From contig JAJDDB010000004.1 of the NCBI GenBank assembly GCA_029260575.1, forward strand, positions 124,001 to 188,000: 64,000 nt of DNA, written 5' to 3'. A model generated the notes under the pieces. The model was not told the origin of the DNA. It searched no databases and saw only the letters and a program-made list of their open reading frames with translations. Positions 18,758-27,919 of the stretch are shown piece after piece. Every line of letters begins with the position of its first letter. Within the stretch, counting starts at the first letter, position 1. The translations under genes and the position numbers were made by a program. This DNA comes from Phycisphaerales bacterium (GTDB lineage Bacteria; Planctomycetota; Phycisphaerae; Phycisphaerales; SM1A02).

Positions 18758-19693
18758 ATGAGCGACGACACGAACATCCCGACCGTCGATCAACCGGTAA
18801 CGAGTTTCCGCCAGTTGGCCGGCGACAGCCGGGGCATGCGGCCGGTGCTGCGCAATGCAGCCTTGACCGCGCTTTCGATGATGTGGCAGCGAACCGGGCG
18901 CATTGAACAGTCGCTGCGCATCAATCGTGTGCATGTTCTGAATCTGCATCATGTCTTTGCAAACGAGGAAGAGTCGTTTCGTCGGCTGCTTCGACGGTTG
19001 CGCCCGGCCCACGCGTTTATTTCCTATTCCGAAGCTGTGCAGCGGATTCTGTCGGGCGACATCAACCGGCCGGCTCTCACGTTCACGTTTGATGATGGAC
19101 TGAAAAGCTGTGTGCGGGCTGTTCGCATTCTGCGGGAGTTTTCAGCCAAGGCGTGTTTCTTCGTCTGTCCGCCGATCATCGGTGAAACTGATCCCGATCG
19201 GATCACGCAGTTCTGTCATGAGGGGATGCGCGAGCCGGTGCATGAATTCATGAACTGGGACGACATCGACAAATTGCTGGATGAGGGACACGAGGTCGGC
19301 AGCCACACATTGACGCATCCCAACATGAGCACGCTCAGTTCGACGCAGTTGACTGATGAACTGCACGGCGCAGCGGAGCAGTTGAAAAAACGGGTGGGCA
19401 GGGTTGAACACTTCGCCTGGCCGTTCGGACGGTTCGAGGAATTTTCGCCGGAGGCTGCCCGTGCGGTTTTTGACTGTGGGTATCAATCCTGCGCCAGCGG
19501 GGTGCGCGGGTGTCATCGGGCTCGGCAGGCGGTGAAGCGCCACGAGCTGTGCATTCGGCGTGAACACATGATTGCGGAGTGGTCGCTCGTACATACGATG
19601 TACTTCATCGCGCGCAGCGCGCGTCTACACCTGTCGCCCGAGGAGTATTGGCCGAGCGGCTGGAACGATGTGATTCGTGGTGATCGTGGATGA
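18758..19693 (+). CDS. Polysaccharide deacetylase family protein
   Basis: NodB-fold (CE4) enzymes remove N- or O-acetyl groups from polysaccharides. In this 311-aa protein motif 1 is TFTFDDG near residue 113 and the zinc histidines are in SHTLTHPNM near residue 190, with WPFGRFEEFSPEA downstream in the usual place. There is no clear signal peptide, so it may act on an intermediate inside the cell. The ATG at 18758 lies 58 bases after the glycosyltransferase; a longer in-frame start would overlap it. The family also includes proteins that act on other carbon-nitrogen bonds. Confidence 0.85.
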   Translation: MSDDTNIPTVDQPVTSFRQLAGDSRGMRPVLRNAALTALSMMWQRTGRIEQSLRINRVHVLNLHHVFANEEESFRRLLRRLRPAHAFISYSEAVQRILSGDINRPALTFTFDDGLKSCVRAVRILREFSAKACFFVCPPIIGETDPDRITQFCHEGMREPVHEFMNWDDIDKLLDEGHEVGSHTLTHPNMSTLSSTQLTDELHGAAEQLKKRVGRVEHFAWPFGRFEEFSPEAARAVFDCGYQSCASGVRGCHRARQAVKRHELCIRREHMIAEWSLVHTMYFIARSARLHLSPEEYWPSGWNDVIRGDRG

Positions 19694-19763
19694 TTGCAGC
19701 TTGTGTGCATTCAGTTCGACCGCGTGCTGGCACTCAGGCGATTGAGATGCCACAATGAGCTGA

Positions 19764-20447
19764 ATGGGTCGAATCACAAACAAACTGCGGCACGCTCGAT
19801 ACGAACTGGCTGCCCGGCTGCATCGGGCACCGAAGAACGCACACATCGTATGTATTGACCCCGGCTACTGGCTTGTGGATCGACTCCACGCCGATTCGGT
19901 GATCGTGGACATGGGGCTCGGCAACAACGCTGATTTTTCAATGGCGATGATTGATCGATTTGATTTGACATCCCATGGATTCGATCCGACACGCCGGCAT
20001 GTGCCCGCGTTGAAGGCGCAGGCGGATACTAGTGGCGGCCGCTTTTTTTACTATGAGAAAGCAATCGGTGCTGAGCGGGGCTCTGTGACATTCTTCGAGT
20101 CAAAGGAGAACGTGTCGGGTTCGACAATTACCGGTCACCACAACATTACCCACGACACGATCGAGCAGTACTCGGTGGAGGTAATCACAGTCGCAGACGC
20201 GTTGCGTGTTGCCGGTTCGGACGTGAGTGTCGTGAAGATGGACATCGAAGGGGCTGAAGAAGCCGTACTGGACGGATGTAGTGACGAACTATTGCTGAGT
20301 ATAGATCAGTGGTGCATCGAGTTTCATCACGCAACTGTTGCGGGAATATCTTTTCGCGATACACGCCAATATATTAACCGGTTCGTTGAGATTGGATTTC
20401 GAATGTACTCTCGCAACAGTGTTGAGTTTCTGTTCTATCGTCCCTGA
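19764..20447 (+). CDS. FkbM family methyltransferase
   Basis: This SAM-dependent O-methyltransferase probably methylates a hydroxyl of a sugar in the surface polysaccharide. The 227-aa protein shows SVIVDMGLGNNADFS (motif I, somewhat altered from the usual DVGAN), an EKAIGAERGSVTFF strand, and the FkbM hallmark DVSVVKMDIEGAEEAVLDG near residue 153. The ATG at 19764 is the first plausible start. It follows the deacetylase by 70 bases and ends close to a convergent sulfotransferase. Confidence 0.85.
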   Translation: MGRITNKLRHARYELAARLHRAPKNAHIVCIDPGYWLVDRLHADSVIVDMGLGNNADFSMAMIDRFDLTSHGFDPTRRHVPALKAQADTSGGRFFYYEKAIGAERGSVTFFESKENVSGSTITGHHNITHDTIEQYSVEVITVADALRVAGSDVSVVKMDIEGAEEAVLDGCSDELLLSIDQWCIEFHHATVAGISFRDTRQYINRFVEIGFRMYSRNSVEFLFYRP

Positions 20448-20463
20448 TTGCGTGCTGCAGGAG

Positions 20464-21357
20464 TCACCTTGCGGTGTCGGGCAACTGCGATGATGGTGCC
20501 CGAGTTATCCATGCGTCGGAGTCTTCGTATCCAAGCTCTATGAGCACATCACCAGCGTGTTCGTGGAAGAACGCGCGGTCTTCTTCAGTGAATTCATCGC
20601 GCCAGCTGACCTTCTGTTTTCGATTGTGGCCGTCTCCGAGAATCGTGCTCGGCTCTGGTCGGCGTGATGTCATTCGAAGCCAACGGGATTCCCAGATGTT
20701 GCGCAATCGCCGGGGCAACAGCGGTTCTACATAGAGTGGTTGCGCATGCAACTGCTGTCCCAGAGTGTCCAGTGTCTCGCGTGTGTTCTGGATGACGTCT
20801 TCGAATTTCACCGGTATGACGTTTGGTTGTGCGAGCCACTGGCGCACGTGGTTGGACCATGCAGCAACGTGATTCACGCCGTCAAGCTCTTGGCGAATGA
20901 AGGCACTAATCGGACATCGGGCTGCAGGATGGAAGAACTGCATGTACAAGTGCAGCGACGTCAGAACTGATCGTCCATCACGATACACGTATAGAATGTC
21001 GGCATCGCCCAGCAGGTGGTCTGCGAAGGCGCGCATTTCATCTGGCCATTGCTCACAGCCGGGCAGAATGTGCGTCTTGACAATTGGGCGGGCCGGCCGA
21101 CGGAGAATCTCCAACGACTCCTGAATTTTCAGCGACTTTCGCGTTTGGTTTTGACCCATCAGCTCAAGACGATTCAAGTTTTCAAGTGTCAGGTAAAGCT
21201 TGTCAGCGCCTTCACCGAGGCGTTTCCATGACTCGAACTCCTGAAACTGCTTTCGCAGGAGGTCGATCATGAGGTGTGTTCCTGAGCGGCGGTGGGTGGC
21301 GATCACAAGGCGACGCCCGATGTTCGATAATTGACTGATCCAGGAAAATTCCGTCAT
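20464..21357 (-). CDS. Sulfotransferase domain protein
   Basis: The enzyme transfers sulfate from PAPS to an acceptor, here probably a carbohydrate. The 297-aa protein has the 5'-phosphosulfate loop THRRSGTHLMIDLL near residue 21, a KTHILPG segment, and the 3'-phosphate site YVYRDGRSVLTSLHLY near 125. There is a histidine-rich acceptor region and no signal peptide. It is one of three sulfotransferases in 6 kb, and sat and cysC lie about 6.5 kb beyond it. Confidence 0.87.
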   Translation of the reverse strand: MTEFSWISQLSNIGRRLVIATHRRSGTHLMIDLLRKQFQEFESWKRLGEGADKLYLTLENLNRLELMGQNQTRKSLKIQESLEILRRPARPIVKTHILPGCEQWPDEMRAFADHLLGDADILYVYRDGRSVLTSLHLYMQFFHPAARCPISAFIRQELDGVNHVAAWSNHVRQWLAQPNVIPVKFEDVIQNTRETLDTLGQQLHAQPLYVEPLLPRRLRNIWESRWLRMTSRRPEPSTILGDGHNRKQKVSWRDEFTEEDRAFFHEHAGDVLIELGYEDSDAWITRAPSSQLPDTAR

Positions 21358-21677
21358 GATCGAGGTGAGCCTGCCGCCGAATTCTTCTTGTTACGAGCAC
21401 CGATCTGCCTCCAGAGGACATCCAGAGAACACAAGGTGAGTCTAGCAGAGCTCAGATACGTGAACAATCTCCACGGTATGGTCGATTTTGCCTGATTCCA
21501 GAGAGAATCATGGCGAACCAAACGGCAAGATTGAGCCGATAAGCTCTTCGTTCACCGCGTGCCAATTGATTCAACGGAACTTCGGCGGTGATTCGGACGT
21601 ACGACCGGCAAGAGGTCTGCGGGTGGGATGTGATCGATGCAGCGAAGCATCGGACTGAAGAGGACGGTAGTCAGGGC
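21358..21677. other. Gap between sulfotransferase and ligase-like gene
   Basis: About 320 bases between divergently read genes. It probably holds their promoters, but I cannot name a convincing -35/-10 pair. An in-frame GTG at 21588 could extend the downstream membrane protein by 30 non-hydrophobic residues. Confidence 0.35.
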
Positions 21678-23102
21678 ATGTGGACTGCAATTGGTGGGTT
21701 GACGGCTCTTACCCTCTTTGTGGTAGGGCTAATGGCGATCCGGCGACCGGCATGGGCGGCGGCGATCATCGTAATTATGTTCTCGATCGAGCAACTCCTG
21801 CAGTCATTCTTTCCTGTATTGGTCACCAGGTCATGGACGATCAACGTATCCATCGGCCTAGTCTGCCTTTTGGCAGCGATAATGCGGTACCTTCGCAACG
21901 ACGATGTGCGTACCGGCTTTCTCAACCCGGTTCTTCTCCTAGTCGTCGGCATCTACGTGTATCAAGTGTTGGGTTGGGCCTGGTCACCCGGCAGAACATT
22001 TGCCATGTCCCAGATGCAAAGCAACTTCATGTACCTCGCGGTGTACCTATTGATCGCGCCAATCCTGATTCGAGACTTGCGCGACTTCGATTCAATGATG
22101 CGATTCCTGCTGGTGCTCGGAACAGGTGTGTTGCTGCTGATCCTGTTCAACCCTCGAGCTGATTTCATGGGTGCGCGGTATCGACTGGAAGTCGGATTCG
22201 GTGAATCTGCAGGCAATCCGCTTGCAACTGGTCGGGCCGGCGGCACTTTGGCAATCGCTGCGGTGCTGATGCGATCGACGAAACAATCAACGATTTTCAA
22301 CGCGCTGCGTTTGACGGCTTTCGTAACCGGCATGGCAATGGCAGTTTTAAGCGGTTCGCGCGGTCAGTCATTTGGCGCTGGTCTTGTGGTTATTCTGCTG
22401 TATCCGCTTTCGCGAAAAGTTGCGAATGTAAAGCAGTTCTTTCTCGTTGCCGGCGGATTCCTGATTGTGGTTCTCAGCGTGTATCTTGTATTTGACCTGT
22501 TTGTCAGCGAACAGAATTATGGACGTTATACGTCCGGTGTGGATGAGTCACTTGATGCACGCTGGCAGCGGATAATGCTGATGCTCGATCATTTCGTCGA
22601 CCGCCCGGAAGCATGGTTAGTCGGCATCGGACCAGGAGGATTCTCCAGTCTCACCGGCCTTCACTACACCCACAACGTACCTACCGAAGTTCTTGTCGAG
22701 TTGGGCCTGGTAGGCGCTGTGATTTTTGGCTCCATGCTCATTCTTATAACGCGTCACTGGCGCATTCTGCACAAGACATTGGATGATGAACCAAAGTGGC
22801 GAGGTACGTCCGCGGTTCTCTTGGGAATGTTCCTGTACAACTTCATTTTGTCATGCAAGCAAGGAAGCATCATCGGCGCTCCCGGACCAATACTGTACTT
22901 CGTTCTTATAGGGCGCGTGACGTATACGTTCTTCACAACTCGTCGTATCGATCTGGACGACGAGAAAGAGTATTTCCCCGCGAGCCAGCGCGCCGCGTTT
23001 GATCAACAGTTTGACGCTGATGAACATGACGCTGCTGACGACTATTCGGATGTCGGCGACTTCTCAGATTACGGAGATGCACAACCAGAGCCTTCTTTCT
23101 GA
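21678..23102 (+). CDS. O-antigen ligase/Wzy-like membrane protein
   Basis: These polytopic proteins polymerise or ligate lipid-linked polysaccharide on the outer face of the inner membrane. The 474-aa protein has about ten hydrophobic segments beginning right after the ATG. Its central block VLSGSRGQSFGAGLVVILL matches the SGSRG motif of the Wzy_C family, and a large loop between late helices holds GIGPGGFSSLTGLHYTHNVPTEVLVELGLVG, where the H-N-x-E pattern is the ligase signature. The C-terminal 45 residues are hydrophilic and acidic (DDEKEYFP, DEHDAADDYSDVGDFSDYGD). It is followed after three bases by a sulfotransferase gene. Confidence 0.85.
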   Translation: MWTAIGGLTALTLFVVGLMAIRRPAWAAAIIVIMFSIEQLLQSFFPVLVTRSWTINVSIGLVCLLAAIMRYLRNDDVRTGFLNPVLLLVVGIYVYQVLGWAWSPGRTFAMSQMQSNFMYLAVYLLIAPILIRDLRDFDSMMRFLLVLGTGVLLLILFNPRADFMGARYRLEVGFGESAGNPLATGRAGGTLAIAAVLMRSTKQSTIFNALRLTAFVTGMAMAVLSGSRGQSFGAGLVVILLYPLSRKVANVKQFFLVAGGFLIVVLSVYLVFDLFVSEQNYGRYTSGVDESLDARWQRIMLMLDHFVDRPEAWLVGIGPGGFSSLTGLHYTHNVPTEVLVELGLVGAVIFGSMLILITRHWRILHKTLDDEPKWRGTSAVLLGMFLYNFILSCKQGSIIGAPGPILYFVLIGRVTYTFFTTRRIDLDDEKEYFPASQRAAFDQQFDADEHDAADDYSDVGDFSDYGDAQPEPSF

Positions 23103-23105
23103 AGC

Positions 23106-24071
23106 ATGAAACGCGAAACGTATCGCGATGCACGATTCGCACACGCGAAAGATCGAACGTTGACCACAGTGCCTGCAGACTTTTTCGTTATAGGAGCCCA
23201 AAAGTCTGGTTCCACGTTTCTGGTGCAATCACTTCGATCGCACCCGGAAATATTCATGCCGGCTGCGGAAGTTCCATGCTTTGAAGATCCAAACTACGAG
23301 CGTGGCGGCGTCAAAAAGCTGCGCACATTGCTGGAGGCCGGCCCGTCCAGAAAACGCACCGGCGTCAAGCGTGCATTGTGGCTGTCCACGAGAGAATGTC
23401 CTGGACGAATCGCGCAGCATTTTCCAGATGCAAAGTTGATCGCGATTCTGCGAAATCCAATTGATCGTGCAGTTTCATCACTCTTTCAACTGATGCACGG
23501 GGCAAAGATTCCGCTGCTCCCGGCAGACGATGCGCTTGGTCAGATTCTCGATCGGTCCTTGCAGCAGGACTACCCGGTCGCTGACATCGTTCTTGAATAC
23601 GGGCTGTACAACCAGCATATTGAACGATATCTCGAGTTCTTTGATCGCAGTCAGATGTTGATCCTTTTGTTTGACAACCTTCAGAAAGAGCCAGAGGCTG
23701 TGAGTCAATCGATGTATGCCTTTCTTGAGGTTGATGCAGCGCATCGGTTTGCAGGGAGCGCACGTAGACCGATGGCTGCGCCGTACTCGCACAGCAGACT
23801 CCGAATACTGCGTGCGCTGCTTCCTACGTACTCGCGGTTGTACGGGAACGGAACCCGCCGGGCTCCGAGACGTGGCCCGCTTGCGCCGTTGTTGCGTGGT
23901 TTTGCAGGAGGACTTGACCGATTCGTACTCGCGCCGCTGCTGCCGGCAGAACGCCCCGAGCTCACACAAACGACGCGCAGTCGACTTGTGGAGTATTACC
24001 GTTCAGATGTCACGGCACTGTCGCGACTACTCGATCTGGATTTAACACATTGGTTGGCCGATGATGCGTGA
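23106..24071 (+). CDS. Sulfotransferase family protein
   Basis: A PAPS-dependent sulfotransferase of the heparan/chondroitin-type fold. In the 321-aa protein the 5' loop is FFVIGAQKSGSTFLVQSL near residue 24 and the 3'-phosphate site is KLIAILRNPIDRAVSSLFQL near 110. It starts three bases after the ligase-like gene and is probably cotranslated with it. It is clearly similar in layout to the protein at 25147-26127, including the shared end WxLxHW-type sequence (LDLDLTHWLAD against LLGWDLSHWS), so the two look like paralogues with different acceptors. Confidence 0.9.
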   Translation: MKRETYRDARFAHAKDRTLTTVPADFFVIGAQKSGSTFLVQSLRSHPEIFMPAAEVPCFEDPNYERGGVKKLRTLLEAGPSRKRTGVKRALWLSTRECPGRIAQHFPDAKLIAILRNPIDRAVSSLFQLMHGAKIPLLPADDALGQILDRSLQQDYPVADIVLEYGLYNQHIERYLEFFDRSQMLILLFDNLQKEPEAVSQSMYAFLEVDAAHRFAGSARRPMAAPYSHSRLRILRALLPTYSRLYGNGTRRAPRRGPLAPLLRGFAGGLDRFVLAPLLPAERPELTQTTRSRLVEYYRSDVTALSRLLDLDLTHWLADDA

Positions 24072-24083
24072 ATCATCCAGTTT

Positions 24084-25016
24084 CTATTTTTTGACGCATC
24101 GGATCACATGTTCGAAAATCACATTCGCAAGAATTTGCTGACCAAGTGGATTCGGATGCAATCCGTCCTGATACGGCGACTCGCCTCTATTGATTGCCGC
24201 AGAAAATGCAGGACCGAGATTGACCGGCTCTACGCCAAGGTCGCGTGTAATGTCACGAAGTTCCATATATCCCGCTTGTGGCGTATTCGTGATCTCATCC
24301 TTGCCAAGATGTTGCACGACACAGATATTCGAACCTGCAGTCCGAATTTGTGGGATCAGTGTACGCATCGCTGCTGTCGACTCATCACCAGTCCGCGCGG
24401 CCTGTGTCGCAACTCGTTTCGTTGCGCGCATTTTCTTACGAATGCGACGGCGAATGTAGTTGTTTAGAACTTCAAATATTGCCAGCTGCGGCCTGCGTTC
24501 CGGACGACCAAGGTCAAGCGGACGAAACTGCAATTGCTTGAAATAGTCTGCACTGTTCACCACGATGATGACTACATCGGCGTCGAACAGCCCATGCTTA
24601 TCAATGTAGGCGAGTAGGTTCGGCGGCCCCCAGCTTCCAGCGGAGATGTTGCCAACCCACACTGCACGCTGCAAGGTACGTTCAAGTCGTTCTTCGAGCT
24701 TGGTCGTTGCAAGCTCAGATTGATCGATTCTCGGTAAGCCGTTAACGATGCTGTCGCCGAGTACCAGCACTCGAAATTCATTTGGATCGGTTTTATTCTG
24801 CACTGCATCGCGCGAACGCATGCCCCACGTATTGACGAGGACATTCCGCCCCAACGACCGGGCACGTTGATTCGGCTGAAGTATGTATTCGTAGTCTTCA
24901 TCGAATCGCCAAAGCGGACGATCGCAGAGGCCGAGCACAAATCGTGCGTACAGTTCGACGACGACCAAAACGCCGATTGACACACAAATCACAATGAGCA
25001 GCAAGGTCCAGAACAT
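24084..25016 (-). CDS. Membrane-anchored SGNH/GDSL hydrolase-like protein
   Basis: SGNH proteins are esterases or acyl-transfer enzymes often used to acetylate or deacetylate polysaccharides. The 310-aa protein begins with one membrane helix (FWTLLLIVICVSIGVLVVVEL). The GDS block is VLVLGDSIVNGL near residue 90, the glycine block is NISAGSWGPPNLLAYI, the Asn is in VVNSADYF, and the Asp-His pair is DGLHPNPLG near the end. The ATG at 25016 is preferred; longer frames would overlap the divergent sulfotransferase. The catalytic domain should lie outside the cytoplasmic membrane. Confidence 0.8.
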   Translation of the reverse strand: MFWTLLLIVICVSIGVLVVVELYARFVLGLCDRPLWRFDEDYEYILQPNQRARSLGRNVLVNTWGMRSRDAVQNKTDPNEFRVLVLGDSIVNGLPRIDQSELATTKLEERLERTLQRAVWVGNISAGSWGPPNLLAYIDKHGLFDADVVIIVVNSADYFKQLQFRPLDLGRPERRPQLAIFEVLNNYIRRRIRKKMRATKRVATQAARTGDESTAAMRTLIPQIRTAGSNICVVQHLGKDEITNTPQAGYMELRDITRDLGVEPVNLGPAFSAAINRGESPYQDGLHPNPLGQQILANVIFEHVIRCVKK

Positions 25017-25146
25017 TGAGAAATCTGATCCGCTCAGCGGCCTCACACAACGGGGTTGCATTGTCGACCCGGACACGGGCCGATGGACGAATAACGCGAA
25101 TTGAGAGGAGTACAGTGACGCACTAGCATGTTTGCCTCTCGAGCAC

Positions 25147-26127
25147 ATGGGAATCTGCATGCGTACGAAACTTCACTTTATCATCATCGGCGTTCAGAAG
25201 GGGGGCTCAACCTGGTTGGCGAAGAGCCTTCGTAAACATGCTGAGGTGGGATTCGTACCGGGCGGATTCACCATGTTTGAACGCTCTGATTTTGATGCGA
25301 TGGAAGTAGCTGACAAAGTCGATGCATTGATGCAGGATGCCGCCGCCGCGCCGTGTGTCGGCCTGAAACGCACGTTCTTCAGCGACGAGCGCGTCCCGGG
25401 GAGACTGCATCGCCTGTTCCCTGACGTCAAACTGATTGTTGCGCTGCGCGATCCGATTGAACGTGCAGTTTCCTCATATTTTCAAACCCTGACCACCGGC
25501 CGTTTGCCGATCCAGACGTTTGACCAGTGGTATACCTCGTTTCGCAATTGCGGACCTGTCACGCAGTGGCCCGGCGAACCGGCGATCATCGACGAAGGGA
25601 TGTATGCGAAACATCTGCAGAACTGGTGGCAGCACTTCGATCGCTCGCAGATGCTTGTGCTGCAATCATCGCAACTCAAGGCAGATCGGGCCGGGTCGCT
25701 CAAGACAATCGGTGAATTCCTCGGCCTGAAAGCGCCGTTTGATGATGTGGATGTGTCGCAATCCAGCTATCCGGGCGTATATTCACTCACACACCAACGC
25801 ATTGCCCGGCTGTTGCAGCCGCTGTATATGCAACGAACCGACGACGAGCGCATGCGTAAGCATCGGATTGGCGCACTGAGCAAGGTGGTTCGGCGGATCG
25901 TCGTACTCGGGATCGAGCGACGCATTCTGCTGCCGATGTTTAAACGCCCGCAACCTGAGGTGCAGCCTGCTGTTCGCCGTCCGCTCGCAGAACATTATCG
26001 CGACGACATCGAGCGCCTGCAGCACCTGCTCGGTTGGGATCTGTCACATTGGTCAACGGTGCGGACACTTCGCGAAATTGACGAATTGATTGACACCGGC
26101 AAACCTGCAACGTCGTCTGCTAAGTGA
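25147..26127 (+). CDS. Sulfotransferase family protein
   Basis: Third PAPS-dependent sulfotransferase of the locus, 326 aa. The 5' loop is FIIIGVQKGGSTWLAKSLRKH near residue 8 and the 3'-phosphate segment is KLIVALRDPIERAVSSYFQTL. Starts at 25147 or 25159 (ATG) are possible. It is a paralogue of the protein encoded at 23106-24071. The 130 bases upstream separate it from the divergent SGNH gene. The end converges on the flippase gene with 20 bases between. Confidence 0.9.
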   Translation: MGICMRTKLHFIIIGVQKGGSTWLAKSLRKHAEVGFVPGGFTMFERSDFDAMEVADKVDALMQDAAAAPCVGLKRTFFSDERVPGRLHRLFPDVKLIVALRDPIERAVSSYFQTLTTGRLPIQTFDQWYTSFRNCGPVTQWPGEPAIIDEGMYAKHLQNWWQHFDRSQMLVLQSSQLKADRAGSLKTIGEFLGLKAPFDDVDVSQSSYPGVYSLTHQRIARLLQPLYMQRTDDERMRKHRIGALSKVVRRIVVLGIERRILLPMFKRPQPEVQPAVRRPLAEHYRDDIERLQHLLGWDLSHWSTVRTLREIDELIDTGKPATSSAK

Positions 26128-26147
26128 TGTGCAGATGACGTCGACGT

Positions 26148-27758
26148 TTAGGGACGCATTTGGTGTTGGTGTGCCTTGCGGCTGAATCGACGCAACGGCA
26201 GCGGATTGACACCTTCGAATTGCCGCAGGAGGTCACTCCATAACGCCGGCATGATCCACCGCACGATTGCAGCGTACAGGCCGACACCAAGCAGGGTGTA
26301 GATCACGATTTCGATGCAGTATCGCACCGGATCTGAGAGATTAGTCGGAATGAACAGGCCCGCTGTCCACGTTAGGGCAAACGCAGTGCTGCCCGCAATG
26401 ACCGGCTGCACATAGATTCCTACGACGTCGGACCACGATCCACCAATACTGCGGATCGCAACGTATGTCTGAATCGGGCCAAATGCGACTGCAACGACGC
26501 TGACTCCGATTGCCAGTTCCACTGCAGCCCACGTTGAAGCGACAAGCATTGCGACGATGACGAACACCAATGTGTAGATGATTTGCAGCAGCATGTTTGT
26601 GCGATATCGACCCTGGCTGCGCAGCAAACTGACGGACGGTCCGTTGATCGCGCGAAGCATCATGCTGATGCTCAAGATCTGAAGAACCGGTATCGATTCG
26701 AGGTATTTCTCACCGTACAGCAGGCGAAGAAGTGGTTCACAGGTGATTGCCTGCAGAAGAGCGACAGGTGTATACACAGCTGTAAGCATCCGTCCTGCTC
26801 GCAGGAATGCTCGCAGTTGACGAGTCGGCTCGGACTGCAGTTTGCTGAGTGCTGGCAGAAGTGCTTGTCGTAGATTCCCGGTTACCACCGACATGCTCTG
26901 TGTCGAGAATCGAAACGCCACGGAATATGCGCCAACCAGTGCGATGGGATGGAACAATCCGAGAATCAGATAATCTGCTTGAGACACGACACGTGACAGG
27001 ACGTCTGTGACCAGGATGTAGGATGTGTCTGCCATCAGGAGTTTCCATCGTCGAAACTGGGGTGTGAGGCGGATGCGCGGACGGGCTAAGTACCAGAAGG
27101 CAGCGCTGCGCCAAAGCTCCATGAACGGCAACGGAATGACAAAACTGAATGGCCCGAAGTTGAGAGCTGCGAGGATAACCGTCGCAAGGAGCGCTCCAAC
27201 GTGCGCGGTGAATTCAATGGATGCAATTGCTTTGAATCGCATCTGACTCTGAAGTTTCGCTTGTGGAACCATTCCCATTGCCAAAATGGGTGAATTCGCC
27301 GCGAGAATGACAAGCATCCAAACGAGATCGGGCTGGTCATATTGGTCGGCCATCAAGGGGCCGATACCGATGATGAGCATCGAGGCGATCATGCCGGCGG
27401 TAAGTGCCATCCAGAACGCTGGTGTCGCCCATCGATCAAACTTGGCATGCCTCTGAACCAGAATCTGACGCATGCCGATCCGGCCAGTGATATCCAGAAG
27501 GGCTTTTACAGCTATGGCAAGGGCGAACACGCCCCAGTCCTCTTTGAAGAGCAGGGCCATCAGGACGAGATTGCCAACTGTTGCGGTGACTTTGACGCCG
27601 AAGGACTGCGCTGACATCCACATTACGCCGCGCGCGGTTTTCTTACCGAGGGACTGCTGGCGAACAGGATCAGTCTCTATTTGTGCACCGTTTCGTGGCA
27701 ATGGAGTGCTTCGAGGGGGGGCAAAGCTGCACTGAGGCAGCAGGTCGTGCTGGGACAT
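26148..27758 (-). CDS. Polysaccharide flippase (Wzx/MATE-like)
   Basis: A lipid-linked oligosaccharide flippase of the MOP superfamily. The 536-aa protein has 12-14 predicted hydrophobic helices starting near residue 45 (GVMWMSAQSFGVKVTATVGNLV). The N-terminal half contains FGLGALL-like features of PST transporters (DYLILGLFHPIALVGAYSVAFR). It would carry the assembled unit outward for the ligase/polymerase encoded at 21678-23102. About 40 hydrophilic residues precede the first helix. It is divergent from sat. Confidence 0.85.
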   Translation of the reverse strand: MSQHDLLPQCSFAPPRSTPLPRNGAQIETDPVRQQSLGKKTARGVMWMSAQSFGVKVTATVGNLVLMALLFKEDWGVFALAIAVKALLDITGRIGMRQILVQRHAKFDRWATPAFWMALTAGMIASMLIIGIGPLMADQYDQPDLVWMLVILAANSPILAMGMVPQAKLQSQMRFKAIASIEFTAHVGALLATVILAALNFGPFSFVIPLPFMELWRSAAFWYLARPRIRLTPQFRRWKLLMADTSYILVTDVLSRVVSQADYLILGLFHPIALVGAYSVAFRFSTQSMSVVTGNLRQALLPALSKLQSEPTRQLRAFLRAGRMLTAVYTPVALLQAITCEPLLRLLYGEKYLESIPVLQILSISMMLRAINGPSVSLLRSQGRYRTNMLLQIIYTLVFVIVAMLVASTWAAVELAIGVSVVAVAFGPIQTYVAIRSIGGSWSDVVGIYVQPVIAGSTAFALTWTAGLFIPTNLSDPVRYCIEIVIYTLLGVGLYAAIVRWIMPALWSDLLRQFEGVNPLPLRRFSRKAHQHQMRP

Positions 27759-27919
27759 TCGGTCGTTTCAACACCGGATCACCACCCGACGCCGTTCGGG
27801 CTGGTGCCGCTTACGCAACTCTTGCTCTAATGATCGTTGCCTCGGGCCGGTGGGTTCGCTACTATCGGCTCTTTCCCGTTAATTTAGCCCCTAATGAGCC
27901 CTCGGAGGAGTCTGTCGGT